From contig NZ_JACCCV010000002.1 in the NCBI RefSeq assembly GCF_013410115.1, forward strand, positions 806,001-870,000: 64,000 bases of DNA, written 5' to 3'. The translations under genes were made by a program, and so were the position numbers. Under the pieces are notes generated by a model that was given only the letters and a program-made list of their open reading frames with translations, ran no database searches and was not told the DNA's origin. Positions 27,303 to 37,211 of this stretch are shown piece by piece. This DNA comes from Tunturiibacter gelidiferens. Lineage in GTDB: Bacteria; Acidobacteriota; Terriglobia; Terriglobales; Acidobacteriaceae. The stretch's first letter is position 1; each line of letters opens with the position of its first letter.

Positions 27303-29405
27303 ATGCCGCGCACCCACCCGCTCCTCGTCGCTGCACTCCTTCTGCCGCTCGCCGTCAAGGCCCAAACAACTTCGCAGCCCAGCATCGCCACCAACTCCCC
27401 CGATGGCAAACCTCTCTCCACCCGGGTCGTCGCCTACAACATCGACGCCAAACTCGACACCGGCAAAAAGACCCTCGACGCCACCGAGACCCTCACCTAC
27501 AAAAACCTCACAGGCCAGCCCCTCACTACAATTCCCTTTCATCTCTACCTCAACGCCTTCCGCCCCGAGTCCACCTTCACCAGCGAAACCCACTTCACCG
27601 GCGGTGTTCGCGGCAACGAAGACGATAACGACTATCCCGCGGAAGAGCGCGGCAGCATCACCATCTCCCACATCGAGGCCGACGGCTACGGCGACCTCAC
27701 CACAGCCATGCACTTCATCGCACCCGACGACAACAACGCCGAAGACCACACCGTAACCGAGCTCAGCCTCCCTCACCCGCTCGCGCCCAACGACTCCATC
27801 ACCTTCCGCCTCGACTTCCACGACGTCTTCCCTCTCTCCGTCGCGCGCAACGGCTACAAGCGCGACTTCATCATGGGAGGCCAGTGGTATCCCAAGCCCG
27901 GCGTCTTCTGGCACGGCGCCTGGAACTGCCACCAGTACCACTCCACCACAGAGTTCTTCTCCGACTTCGCCACCTTCCGCGTCTCACTCACCCTCCCGCG
28001 CCGCTACGTCGTCGGAGCCAGCGGCATTCCCACGGGTGAAGCCATCAACCCGGACAACACCAAGACTCTCAGCTTCTACGGCGAAGACATAGGCGACTTC
28101 GCCTGGGCCGCCAGCCCGAACTTCACCATCACCGATGGCACCTATCTTTCTTCCCTCGGCCCGGTAAAGATCCACGTCCTCGCGCTCGCCGCCCATCCCA
28201 AAGCCGGTGCTCGTTACCTCGACATCATGCAGAAGACCCTCGCGCAATATGACCATCGCTACGGGCCCTATCCCTATAAGATCATCACCGTCATCGATCC
28301 CGAACCAGGCTCCGAGATCGGCGGCATGGAGTATCCCACTCTCTTCACTGGCGACACCTCCTGGTACGATCCCACCTACCTCACCGAGCAAGCTGCCGAG
28401 CACGAGTTCGGCCACCAGTACTGGTACGGCATGGTCGCCACCAACGAGTTCGAAGATGCCTGGCTTGACGAGGGCATCAACTCCTACACCGAAGTTACGG
28501 TCATGAACGCGATCCTCGGCTCCCAGAACTCCGTCTTCGGACGTTCCTACGCGAACTTCAGCGACACCGACCTCCGTCGCCTCGACTACAGAGCCAAACC
28601 TGACTTCGATCCGGTCACCCGCTGGGCCTTCAAATTTCGTGACTTCTTCTCCTACGGCGGCATCACCTACGGTAAGTCGGCGACACTCCTCGCCACACTT
28701 GAAGGCCTCATCGGTCGCGACACCATGGAGGAAGCGATGCGCACCTACTTCATGCGCTACCGCTTCACCCATCCAACCACCGAAGACTTCCTCCGTACCA
28801 TCGAAGAAGTCGCCATCAAAAACGGTCGCGCAACCGCCCTCGGAGGCACAGTCATCAATCCTTCAACTCAGACCGCGCGTCATGCAGACACGCCCCAGTT
28901 CATTCCGCAGACCGGCCTCGCCGCCGTCTTCAACGCTCCGAGCAACTCTCAGGTTGTCCCCATCTCAAGCCTCCGCCCCTATTTCAATCAGGCCGTCTAC
29001 GGAACGCAAGTTCTCGACTACACCGTGGATCAAGTCTCCTCTGATCCAGTCAAGTGGTGGCTTCCCGAAACTAAAGACAAGAAGCAGATCCAATACCTCT
29101 CCACGGTCTACCTGCATCGCAAGGGTGACTTCACCCTCCCTGTCACCGCCGAGATCGCCTTCGACGACGGCACCCGCCTTCGCGAACACTGGGACGGCCT
29201 GGACCGCTGGACCAAGCTCACCTTCACCCGCAACGCTAAGATCGTCTCCGTCGAGATCGACCCCGACCACGTCACCCTGCTCGACAAAGATCCCTTCAAC
29301 AACAGCTACGTCACCACACCCAATAACATCCCCGCACTCAAACTCTCCAACATCTGGCTTAGCGTTCAACAGCTCTTGGCCCAACTCTCATCCTGGATCG
29401 TGTGA
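27303..29405 (+). CDS. Secreted M1 family metallopeptidase
   Basis: 700 residues. Signal peptide residues 1-20 (LLVAALLLPLAVKAQ). Zinc site His367-Glu368-x-x-His371 (HEFGHQYW) and Glu390 in WLDEGINSY, with the exopeptidase-like motif GGMEYPTLF 30 residues ahead where GAMEN is usual. Probably a periplasmic or secreted aminopeptidase. An in-frame ATG at 27234 overlaps the methyltransferase stop (ATGA) and would add 23 residues in front of the signal peptide, so 27303 is preferred. A 17-bp tandem duplication (29392-29425) spans the stop codon. Confidence 0.9.
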   Translation: MPRTHPLLVAALLLPLAVKAQTTSQPSIATNSPDGKPLSTRVVAYNIDAKLDTGKKTLDATETLTYKNLTGQPLTTIPFHLYLNAFRPESTFTSETHFTGGVRGNEDDNDYPAEERGSITISHIEADGYGDLTTAMHFIAPDDNNAEDHTVTELSLPHPLAPNDSITFRLDFHDVFPLSVARNGYKRDFIMGGQWYPKPGVFWHGAWNCHQYHSTTEFFSDFATFRVSLTLPRRYVVGASGIPTGEAINPDNTKTLSFYGEDIGDFAWAASPNFTITDGTYLSSLGPVKIHVLALAAHPKAGARYLDIMQKTLAQYDHRYGPYPYKIITVIDPEPGSEIGGMEYPTLFTGDTSWYDPTYLTEQAAEHEFGHQYWYGMVATNEFEDAWLDEGINSYTEVTVMNAILGSQNSVFGRSYANFSDTDLRRLDYRAKPDFDPVTRWAFKFRDFFSYGGITYGKSATLLATLEGLIGRDTMEEAMRTYFMRYRFTHPTTEDFLRTIEEVAIKNGRATALGGTVINPSTQTARHADTPQFIPQTGLAAVFNAPSNSQVVPISSLRPYFNQAVYGTQVLDYTVDQVSSDPVKWWLPETKDKKQIQYLSTVYLHRKGDFTLPVTAEIAFDDGTRLREHWDGLDRWTKLTFTRNAKIVSVEIDPDHVTLLDKDPFNNSYVTTPNNIPALKLSNIWLSVQQLLAQLSSWIV

Positions 29406-29476
29406 GTGCCTGGATCGTGTGAGTAATCGTCCGACAACCCTGACGCCCCGCAACCACAAATTTGGAGTTTCGCCAC

Positions 29477-30562
29477 ATGCTCGAACGCCGCAACATCTTC
29501 CTTCACGGCCTCTTCCTGACGTTACGCCGATTCCCTGCGGTTCTGTGGGCCTACGTCTTCAACCTAGGTCTCGCTCTGATCTTCACCGTTCGCCTCCACA
29601 GTCAGTTCAGCTCCATGATGGATCACTCCCTGGCCGCACAACGACTCATGGGCGGCTTCGACCTCGGCACAATGGGCGAAGCCTTTCTCCGCCTTCAAGA
29701 CGGTCCCTCAGGCGGCAGGACGGAGTCCTACTCCGCTATTCCCCTCTATCTCCTCGTGTATCTCTTGCTCGTGCCCGGAACCCTCTACTGTTACCAAACC
29801 AAGAGCCCTGCCCGCCTTAGTACTCTTCTGCACCAGGGCCTGCTCCACTTTTGGAGATTCTTCCGAATCACTCTCCTCACCATCCTCATCTCGACGCTCA
29901 TCCTCGGCCCTCTCGTCTTCCTCCAGTCCAAGTGGGCTGATCACGTCGACAAACACGCGGTCGAACGTCATGCCTTCTTCGCAACCCTTATCGGCTACAT
30001 CCTCATCTTCCTCGTAGCCTCCATCCTTCGTCTCTACTTCGATCTCGTCGAGGTCTACACCGTCCAATTAGGTCTGCATCTGCGCCACAACGGCAAGCCA
30101 GACCGCCGCGTCCGCCGCGCCCTCGCCCCCGCGTGGCGAACCCTCCGCGCTCACTTCTCGCAAGCGTGGCCCATCTTCCTCTTTCTCACCCTGCTCGGAG
30201 CGGCCGCCGTAATCCTCACCGCCCGCGTCTCGATGCACATGCTCGCCCAGCCGCGAGTCTGGCCAATGTTTCTGCTCGCCCAATCAGGCCTCTTCTTCTT
30301 CTTATTCACTCGCTTCTGGCAGCGCGGAGCCGAAACCTCCCTAGCTCTCCAGAATCCAATCTTCACCCCCTCGCCCCTGCCGATCCTACCGATAGTTGGC
30401 AAGGTCAACCCTATCGACCCTCTGCACCCAAATCACACCATCCCAACTCCGCGATCCGCTCTGCCCCTCGACCCGATCCCAAACCCGGAACCCGCCTCAC
30501 CCTCGCTCGACGAACCAGATCCCGGAGTCTTCCATCACGATCCAGCCAAACCACCGCATTAG
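29477..30562 (+). CDS. Polytopic membrane protein of unknown function
   Basis: 361 residues with about six hydrophobic helices: near 20-40, 90-110, 130-155, 170-195, 235-258 and 270-290. The N-terminus is basic (LERRNIFLHGLFLTLRR) and the last 80 residues are Pro-rich and probably disordered. No known family was recognised. GGAG at 29464-29467 is 9 bases before the ATG at 29477; a TTG at 29462 is less likely. It follows the M1 peptidase by 71 bases and may be cotranscribed. Confidence 0.6.
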   Translation: MLERRNIFLHGLFLTLRRFPAVLWAYVFNLGLALIFTVRLHSQFSSMMDHSLAAQRLMGGFDLGTMGEAFLRLQDGPSGGRTESYSAIPLYLLVYLLLVPGTLYCYQTKSPARLSTLLHQGLLHFWRFFRITLLTILISTLILGPLVFLQSKWADHVDKHAVERHAFFATLIGYILIFLVASILRLYFDLVEVYTVQLGLHLRHNGKPDRRVRRALAPAWRTLRAHFSQAWPIFLFLTLLGAAAVILTARVSMHMLAQPRVWPMFLLAQSGLFFFLFTRFWQRGAETSLALQNPIFTPSPLPILPIVGKVNPIDPLHPNHTIPTPRSALPLDPIPNPEPASPSLDEPDPGVFHHDPAKPPH

Positions 30563-30635
30563 TCCGGGATCTCACCACACGTTCACCGCCCGGCCATGTT
30601 CCAGAAACAACACTGCGATAGAATGTGAATAGATT

Positions 30636-31169
30636 ATGAATTTGTATATTCTTCGCCATGCCAGTGCCGGCCTTCGCCGAGCCAACCCCCTTCTCGACAT
30701 GAAGCGTCCGCTCGATAAAGAAGGAAAAAAACACAGCCTACAACTCGCCTACGTGCTCAATGCATTGAACATACAGTTCGACCTCATCGTCTCAAGCCCG
30801 CTGAAGCGCAGTCTCCAGACCGCCGCTATGATCGGCACCGAGACCGGTTACGAGGCGCCGATTCAACAATCTGACGCACTGGCCCCCGCCGCCACCGTAA
30901 AAGACTTCCAAAAGCTCCTTCGCGAGCTCTCCAATCGCGAAAACGTTCTCGTTGTGGGCCATAACCCCAACATATCTGTCTTCTTAGGCTCCCTCCTGGT
31001 GCCCGCCTCAAGCCCGGAAGCCAAGATCCGCCTCCGCAAGGGGTCCATTGCCCGTGTCGTCCTAACCCGCGGCCCTGCCACCCTGCAAGCCCTTTTGGAT
31101 CCTCGTACCGTCCGCGCCCTCTACGCCACCTCAACGAAGAGCTCCCGCCGGAAGACCTCGCGGAAGTAA
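30636..31169 (+). CDS. sixA: Phosphohistidine phosphatase SixA-like
   Basis: 177 residues, histidine phosphatase fold. His8 in YILRHASAG is the phospho-acceptor and His109 in VVGHNPN the second catalytic His; Arg58 region SSPLKRSLQTA fits the family. SixA proteins dephosphorylate phosphohistidine domains. The last 49 bases overlap the convergent Ppx/GppA gene tail to tail, and the C-terminal tail is basic (STKSSRRKTSRK). TAGAAT near 30620 may be the -10 box. Confidence 0.88.
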   Translation: MNLYILRHASAGLRRANPLLDMKRPLDKEGKKHSLQLAYVLNALNIQFDLIVSSPLKRSLQTAAMIGTETGYEAPIQQSDALAPAATVKDFQKLLRELSNRENVLVVGHNPNISVFLGSLLVPASSPEAKIRLRKGSIARVVLTRGPATLQALLDPRTVRALYATSTKSSRRKTSRK

Positions 31170-32683
31170 GCCGCTTCCTTCTTCAGCGACCAGGCCTCTA
31201 ACTCTGCCCCGCCGCGCCCCGGCACCAGCTCCAGCAGCACCCGCTTCGGATACACGTGGGTCTTCATCTGGAGTACCGCGCTGGCCCGATCCTGATTCAG
31301 CGCTACCGCCAGCCGCAGCAGGACCACCGCCCGCGTAACGTTGGCATGCTCTTCCACAGGAATCCATCGCATCGGCCGGTCCAGCGGATCCGGCCGGCTC
31401 TTCCCCATATAACGAGCCACGGCGCTCACAATCATTCGCTGCTCTGGAGAAAATCCGAAGATCTCCGAGTTCGCAATAATGTACTGCGTATGCCGGTAGT
31501 GTCCCTGGTGGTTCATAAACTTGCCGACATCCTGCATCATCGCCGCCGCCTCAAGCCACAGCCTGTACTCCTCCGGCAGCTCATGCACTCGTGCCAGCGC
31601 ATCGAATAGCTCCACCACATGTTGCCGTACCGGCTCCACCTGCCGCTGTTCGATTCCATATCTCTCGCAAACCTCCAGCACCCCCGCCCAGCGTTCGCTC
31701 TCAATCTTCTGGTGCACCGAGGTCCGCAGATCCACCTCCGCCAGCATCTGCGCCAACATCCCATCCCGCAGCCCCAGCGGCGAGTAGCGAAAGCCCTTCA
31801 ATCCCATCTTTTCCAGCAGGCTCGCATACACCAGCGACCCGCCAATAATGATCTCCGACCGCCGCGGACCGATCCCCGGAACAGCCTCCCGCTCCGCATT
31901 GTTCATCTTCGCCAATCGATCAGCCAGCCTCCGCACATCCGGAGTATCCGCAGTCAACGCCCCCACGCGCTCCACCCGCTTCTTGGCCAGCGTCTTCTTC
32001 ACCGTTCTGCCTTTGCGAACATGACCACTCGCCTCCGCCAGCGCCGACGCCGTCCCCGAGGTCGCAATCACCAACCCCACCCTCGGCGTCCCCAGCTTCT
32101 TCTCTGCCCGCTTCAACTCGCGGTCGATGAACTGTTTCAACCGCGCAACATCCTCCTTCGACGGCGGATCGGTGCGCAGAAACTCTTCCTGCAGGCGTAC
32201 CGCGCCCAACGGCATGCTCACCATCGTCTTGATCCGTCCGCCATCAGAGAGCGTCACCTCACAGCTCCCGCCACCCAGATCAATCAGCAGACAACGACCC
32301 CGTGCCCCGACCTCATGGGTCACCACCCCCAGATGAATCAACCGCCCTTCCTCAAGCCCCGAGATCACCTCAACGCTCCACCCAGTCGTCGCCTTCACCC
32401 ACTCGGTAAACGCCGCGGCATTCCGCGCATCCCGCATCGCGCTCGTCGCCACCACACGGACCTTATCCGCCACATGGAGCTGTACCGCTTTATGAAACCG
32501 CTTGAGCGCCCGAATGGTAGCCGCCATCGCCTCCGGTGAGATCACTCCGGTCTGAAAAACACTCTCTCCCAGCCGCGTAACTTCACGATCTTCATGCAAA
32601 GTCTTCAATCGGTGCATCTGAACCGTAGCAATCTTCAACCGGCAAGAGTTCGACCCAATATCGATCGCGGCAAACGTAGGCAT
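31121..32683 (-). CDS. Ppx/GppA family exopolyphosphatase / pppGpp phosphatase
   Basis: 520 residues. The actin-like N-terminal half starts FAAIDIGSNSCRLKIA (phosphate-binding loop) and contains LLIDLGGGSCEVTL; GIGPRRSEIIIGGSLVY closes the second half of the fold. The C-terminal part (about 310-500) is an HD-like domain (LEAAAMMQDVGKFMNHQGHYRHTQY). Such enzymes hydrolyse polyphosphate or pppGpp; specificity is open. ATG at 32683. The 3' end overlaps sixA by 49 bases; the 5' end diverges from the GT39 gene. Confidence 0.9.
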   Translation of the reverse strand: MPTFAAIDIGSNSCRLKIATVQMHRLKTLHEDREVTRLGESVFQTGVISPEAMAATIRALKRFHKAVQLHVADKVRVVATSAMRDARNAAAFTEWVKATTGWSVEVISGLEEGRLIHLGVVTHEVGARGRCLLIDLGGGSCEVTLSDGGRIKTMVSMPLGAVRLQEEFLRTDPPSKEDVARLKQFIDRELKRAEKKLGTPRVGLVIATSGTASALAEASGHVRKGRTVKKTLAKKRVERVGALTADTPDVRRLADRLAKMNNAEREAVPGIGPRRSEIIIGGSLVYASLLEKMGLKGFRYSPLGLRDGMLAQMLAEVDLRTSVHQKIESERWAGVLEVCERYGIEQRQVEPVRQHVVELFDALARVHELPEEYRLWLEAAAMMQDVGKFMNHQGHYRHTQYIIANSEIFGFSPEQRMIVSAVARYMGKSRPDPLDRPMRWIPVEEHANVTRAVVLLRLAVALNQDRASAVLQMKTHVYPKRVLLELVPGRGGAELEAWSLKKEAAYFREVFRRELFVEVA

Positions 32684-32794
32684 ATTTCGGAATCACCTCA
32701 GGGAGCAAAAATCCCACCACCAGCAGATTACATCCCGCGATCGATTCTCTGAATCCGGCTGGCTCGTGCCAGCAGCCTACCCTCTCACCCATTT

Positions 32795-35026
32795 ATGCTT
32801 AGAGAGCCACACAAAATCATGCTCGCAGACACCGTATTGGAAAAAATCGCCGAACCTAAGGCCTCCCTCGAATCCTGCACCCCCCGACGCTCTGCAGCCC
32901 TTCTCACTCTCACCGGCCTCTGGCTCATCATCTTCTTCGCAGCCCTCTTCTCTCCCCCGCTGCTCGATGACGCCGACGCCACTCATGCCGACGCCGCCCA
33001 ACACATGGCTCTCTCCGGCGACCTCGTTACTCTCCGTGTCGACGGCATCCGTTATCTCGAAAAGGCACCGCTACCCTACTGGCTGGGGGCGCTGAGCTTC
33101 CGACTCTTCGGATTCAACACCTTCGCCGTGCACCTTCCGCAGGCAATCGGCGTCTTTCTCCTGGCTCTCTTCGGTTATCAATGGGCCTATCGCGCCTTCA
33201 ACCCCCGCACTGCCTTCTACACCGGCCTCGCAACCCTCACTACAGTCGGTGTCTTTCTCTTCACCCGCTACTACATTCCCGAAGTCCTGCTCTCGCTCTT
33301 TCTGGCGCTCGCCCTCTTCTGCCTCCTCCGATCGGTAGTTCCTCAAACAAGTCAGACAGCGATAGCTCAACGGCCAACAAGGATCGATCCTGGCTCTTCC
33401 AACGCCGAGAAAATAGTGGCCATCGCGACCGGAACCCAGCCGAGTAGAGGAGCTTCCTCATCTTTCTCACCAGCTGTCTACGCCTACGGCATGTGGACAG
33501 CTCTCGCTCTGGCTGTCCTCACCAAAGGCCTCGTAGCCCTCGTCTTCTTCTTTGGCACAGCCATCGCCTACCTCATTCTCAGCGGGGAGTACAAAAACTG
33601 GCGCGGTCTCAAGCCCTTCACAGGCATCCTGCTCTATCTCGTCATCGCAGCTCCCTGGCACATCCTCGCCGGCCTGCGCAACACCGGCGGCATGAACGGG
33701 CACGGCTTCTTCTGGTTCTACTTCATCAACGAGCACGTTCTCCGGTTCCTTGGTCGCCGCTATCCCAAGGACTACAACAAGCTACCGGGCTACCTCTTCT
33801 GGAGCCTTCATCTCGTCTGGCTCTTTCCTTGGTCGCTCTTCTGCGGAACCTTGTGCCGGCAGGCCTACGTCGCGTTCCAGCGCTATCGCGCCTCGAACCC
33901 CGCTCCCGTAGACGAAGCAAAAACCTTCTACTGGCAGCCCTACGCAGTCGTCGTAGTTGGCCTCGTTCTGCAAAACGCCCTGAAAGTCCCTTACATCTTC
34001 ACCCTCTTTCTGGCACTCATTCTCTTCCTGCTCCACGGCCTCCGTCGCCGACAGTCGAACTCTCCGTCCGGCACTCCGCTGCTCAGCGTCGAGACCCTCG
34101 CCCAGCGCAGCACTCTCGTTCTTAGCCTCTTCGCCTCACTCGTCCTGGTCTTCTTCTCCGTTTCCACAAACCAGGAGTACTACACCTTCCCCGCCTACCT
34201 CGCGATCATCATCCTGCTCGCCGTCGCCCTCAGTCGCGCCGAGCAGACCTTCGCCGCCGACCGATCCTCCCGTCTCTGGATCATGGTCGGCCACGCCACA
34301 CTCACCGTCCTCGGCATCGCCATTGCCATCACCCTCGCCTACGGCCTCTGGACCTCCCGCCACCTTCCCTTCGTTCCCGACATAGGCGACCTTCTCGCCC
34401 ATCGCGGTGTCGGCGACTACACCCTCTCCATGTCAGGCATCTTCGATCTCACTGGCCCCAGCTTCGCCGCGCTGCGCCTTCCAGCCGCACTCGCCGCCAT
34501 CGCCTTCCTTATCGGTCCCTCGGTCGCGTGGCTTCTTCGTACCCAGCGCAGGCATCTCGCCTCAACCGTGGCCGTGGCCGTCACCGCTACCACCTTCTTC
34601 ATCGCAGCCCACATCGCCTTCGCCCGCTTCGCCCCCATGCTCTCCTCCAAGAGCTTTGCCGACACAATCCAGCATCTCGAAGCCAGTCACGCCATCTCCC
34701 CTGAAAACAAAGTCATCTTCTACGGTGACCAGTCCTACGGATCCTCGATCACCTTCTACCTCGGCCGTCAGATCGACCTCGTCGACGGCCGTGCCTCCTC
34801 CATGCTGTTTGGCGGCACCTTTCCCGACGCACCACCCATCTTCCTAACACCGCAGGATCTCCTGAACATCTGGGGGCAAGGCGAACGCAAGCTTCTCTTC
34901 GTCCCTCTCGATCAACGTGGCGCAGTCGATCGACTTCTTGGGAACCACAAAATCCTCCTCTTCGAAAGCTCCGGCAAAGCCCTCTACACCGACCGTCCAC
35001 TCGAAAACTCAGGCAGGACTCCCTGA
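32795..35026 (+). CDS. GT39 (ArnT-like) membrane glycosyltransferase, first copy
   Basis: 743 residues with about 12 membrane helices and a soluble C-terminal domain (about 610-743). The periplasmic first loop has the acidic site LLDDADATHADAAQHMALSGD and the family segment YLEKAPLPYWLGALSFRLFG. GT39 enzymes transfer a sugar from a polyprenyl-phosphate carrier to protein or lipid A. Loop residues about 180-225 are Ser/Thr-rich and variable. The ATG at 32795 has no clear ribosome site; ATG 32819 is possible. 17 bases separate it from the second copy, which looks like a diverged duplicate. Confidence 0.85.
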   Translation: MLREPHKIMLADTVLEKIAEPKASLESCTPRRSAALLTLTGLWLIIFFAALFSPPLLDDADATHADAAQHMALSGDLVTLRVDGIRYLEKAPLPYWLGALSFRLFGFNTFAVHLPQAIGVFLLALFGYQWAYRAFNPRTAFYTGLATLTTVGVFLFTRYYIPEVLLSLFLALALFCLLRSVVPQTSQTAIAQRPTRIDPGSSNAEKIVAIATGTQPSRGASSSFSPAVYAYGMWTALALAVLTKGLVALVFFFGTAIAYLILSGEYKNWRGLKPFTGILLYLVIAAPWHILAGLRNTGGMNGHGFFWFYFINEHVLRFLGRRYPKDYNKLPGYLFWSLHLVWLFPWSLFCGTLCRQAYVAFQRYRASNPAPVDEAKTFYWQPYAVVVVGLVLQNALKVPYIFTLFLALILFLLHGLRRRQSNSPSGTPLLSVETLAQRSTLVLSLFASLVLVFFSVSTNQEYYTFPAYLAIIILLAVALSRAEQTFAADRSSRLWIMVGHATLTVLGIAIAITLAYGLWTSRHLPFVPDIGDLLAHRGVGDYTLSMSGIFDLTGPSFAALRLPAALAAIAFLIGPSVAWLLRTQRRHLASTVAVAVTATTFFIAAHIAFARFAPMLSSKSFADTIQHLEASHAISPENKVIFYGDQSYGSSITFYLGRQIDLVDGRASSMLFGGTFPDAPPIFLTPQDLLNIWGQGERKLLFVPLDQRGAVDRLLGNHKILLFESSGKALYTDRPLENSGRTP

Positions 35027-35043
35027 TCCGAACCGCGGCAATC

Positions 35044-37107
35044 TTGATATCACAGCTCTCTCGCAGCACCGGGTTATCTGGCAAAGCGTCTAACGACAAA
35101 AGCCATAAACCGCACACACTGAACAAATCAAAACTCGACGAAGAAACCCTAGTGCACGAGACCTCTCCCCATAACGCCAGACCGCGCCGCCTCTGGAACC
35201 CGGTCTCTCTCGCAGTCATCTTCTTTCTCTGGCTCATCCTTCAGATTGGCGGCCTCTTCAGCCCCGGCCTCCTCGACGATGTCGACTCCATCTACATCGA
35301 GATCGCCCGCGAGATGCTCCAGCGCCACGATTTCGTCACCCCCTACATCGACGGCGTTCGCTTCTTCGACAAGCCTCCACTCATGTACTGGATGGCGGCC
35401 GGATCCATGCATCTCTTCGGCGTCCGCGACTGGGCCGCACGCCTTCCTCTAGCTCTCGCCGTTCTCGCACTGCTCCTTGCCGTCTACGCCCTCGGCATTC
35501 GCCTCTTCGCAACGATCTCTCCGGCCGAAAACCCCGATCGCGGAGGCTTCTACGCCGCTGTCGCCATGGCCACCAGCATCGGCCCCTACCTCTACACTCG
35601 TTTCTACATCCCAGACATTCTCATCGCTCTCTGGATGACCCTCGCCGTCCATCTCTTCCTCATCGCCCTGAATCGCGTCCAACCAGTCCACCTTCAACCG
35701 GGTCGCACATCACCGGCCTCCCAACCGCAAAAATCAGCCCTCCTGCCGTGCCTCTCGTTCGCCGCCGTCATGGCTGCAAATGTCCTGACCAAGGGCCTCA
35801 TAGGCCTCGTCTTCCCCATCGGCTTCGTCCTCCTCTACCTGGCCTTCACAAAACAACTTCGCGCCCTCCTTAAGCTCCACCCTCTTCCCAGCGCGTTGGT
35901 CTTCCTCGCACTCGCAGCGCCGTGGCACATTCTCGCCGCCCTCCGCACCCCGGCGATCCCCCTCCCCGCGAACCTTGGCCTCCCTGCAACCGGCGGCTGG
36001 GCCTGGTTCTATCTCTACAACGAGCACATCGCTCGATTCCTCTCGAAACGCATTCCCCACGACTACGGCCAAACCCCTCTCTTGCTCTTCTGGGTTTATC
36101 TCGCCATTTGGATCACGCCTTGGACGGTCTTCCTGCCCGGAGCTATCGCCGGCCATATCCGAAACCTCCGCCACCGCGCGGCCAGCATCACCACAAACAC
36201 CCTCACCCTTGCACGCGAACACGAAGCATCGCTCTCCCTTCTTCTCTGGTCTCTCCTCGTTATGGGTTTCTTCTCCCTCTCAAGTCGCCAGGAGTACTAC
36301 TCCATTCCCGCGATTCCCGCCCTGTGTCTCATGGCTGGCGGGCTCCTCGCTCGATCCGACCAATCTCCAGACTCCATGCCAATCGGAGTCGACGCAGCGA
36401 AGAGCGCCCTCCGCTGGCATCTTTACCTCCTCGTCCCTCTCACTACGGTCATCGCTATCGCCTGCGGATACTTCGCCCTCACCGCACCGCACCCGGCCCC
36501 CGGCACCGACCTCGCATCTCTTCTCAACTCCAACCCGGACTTCTACAACCTCTCTCTCGGCCATCTCTTCGACCTAACCGGAGACGCGATGGGACTATTC
36601 CGCGCACCACTCACCGCCGTCGCTCTCAGCATGCTTGGCATCGGCATCGGCAGTTACCTCCTGCGCCGCCGCTCCTTCACCTACGCCGCTAATCTCGTCT
36701 TGGCCGCAGCCATGACGGTCTCTCTCCTGGCCGCACACGAGGGCCTCGTCCGCTTCTATCCCATCCTCGGTTCGAAGGACCTTGCCCTCGCCGTCAACCA
36801 GGAACTTCGTCCCGGCGATCGCGTCATCATCGACGGCTGGCTCTCCTCAGGATCTTCCATCCTCTTCTACACCGGCCAACAGGCAGGCCTTGTCAACGGG
36901 CGAATCTACGGTCCCTGGTACGGCTCCTTCTGGCCCGACGCTCCCCCGATCTTCGGCACCGACGACGGACTCCGCCAAGCCTGGACCGGTTCCCAACGAA
37001 TCTTCCTGCTCACCTTCAGCAAGCAACGTGCCGCCGACCTCGCTCGCTTCGCTCCCGTTCACCTGCTCGCAACAGAAGGCGGTAAATTCATCCTCTCCAA
37101 CCGCTGA
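35044..37107 (+). CDS. GT39 (ArnT-like) membrane glycosyltransferase, second copy
   Basis: 687 residues, same plan as its neighbour: LLDDVDSIYIEIAREMLQRHD in the first periplasmic loop, FFDKPPLMYWMAAGSMHLFG after it, about 12 helices, and a C-terminal soluble domain containing DGWLSSGSSILFYTGQQ. The two proteins share order and motifs but are clearly diverged, so different acceptors or sugars are likely (inference). The TTG start at 35044 is uncertain; a GTG at 35152 would remove a hydrophilic 36-residue lead and may be the true start. Confidence 0.82.
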   Translation: MISQLSRSTGLSGKASNDKSHKPHTLNKSKLDEETLVHETSPHNARPRRLWNPVSLAVIFFLWLILQIGGLFSPGLLDDVDSIYIEIAREMLQRHDFVTPYIDGVRFFDKPPLMYWMAAGSMHLFGVRDWAARLPLALAVLALLLAVYALGIRLFATISPAENPDRGGFYAAVAMATSIGPYLYTRFYIPDILIALWMTLAVHLFLIALNRVQPVHLQPGRTSPASQPQKSALLPCLSFAAVMAANVLTKGLIGLVFPIGFVLLYLAFTKQLRALLKLHPLPSALVFLALAAPWHILAALRTPAIPLPANLGLPATGGWAWFYLYNEHIARFLSKRIPHDYGQTPLLLFWVYLAIWITPWTVFLPGAIAGHIRNLRHRAASITTNTLTLAREHEASLSLLLWSLLVMGFFSLSSRQEYYSIPAIPALCLMAGGLLARSDQSPDSMPIGVDAAKSALRWHLYLLVPLTTVIAIACGYFALTAPHPAPGTDLASLLNSNPDFYNLSLGHLFDLTGDAMGLFRAPLTAVALSMLGIGIGSYLLRRRSFTYAANLVLAAAMTVSLLAAHEGLVRFYPILGSKDLALAVNQELRPGDRVIIDGWLSSGSSILFYTGQQAGLVNGRIYGPWYGSFWPDAPPIFGTDDGLRQAWTGSQRIFLLTFSKQRAADLARFAPVHLLATEGGKFILSNR

Positions 37108-37211
37108 TTGTCTCGCAGCCACCGCTTCAACAGACCCCGCATAAGACCACAGTACCCCCCGAATCCCCGCAGTGGCACAACAGGACACGAGCCGATATCC
37201 TTATAGAAGCC

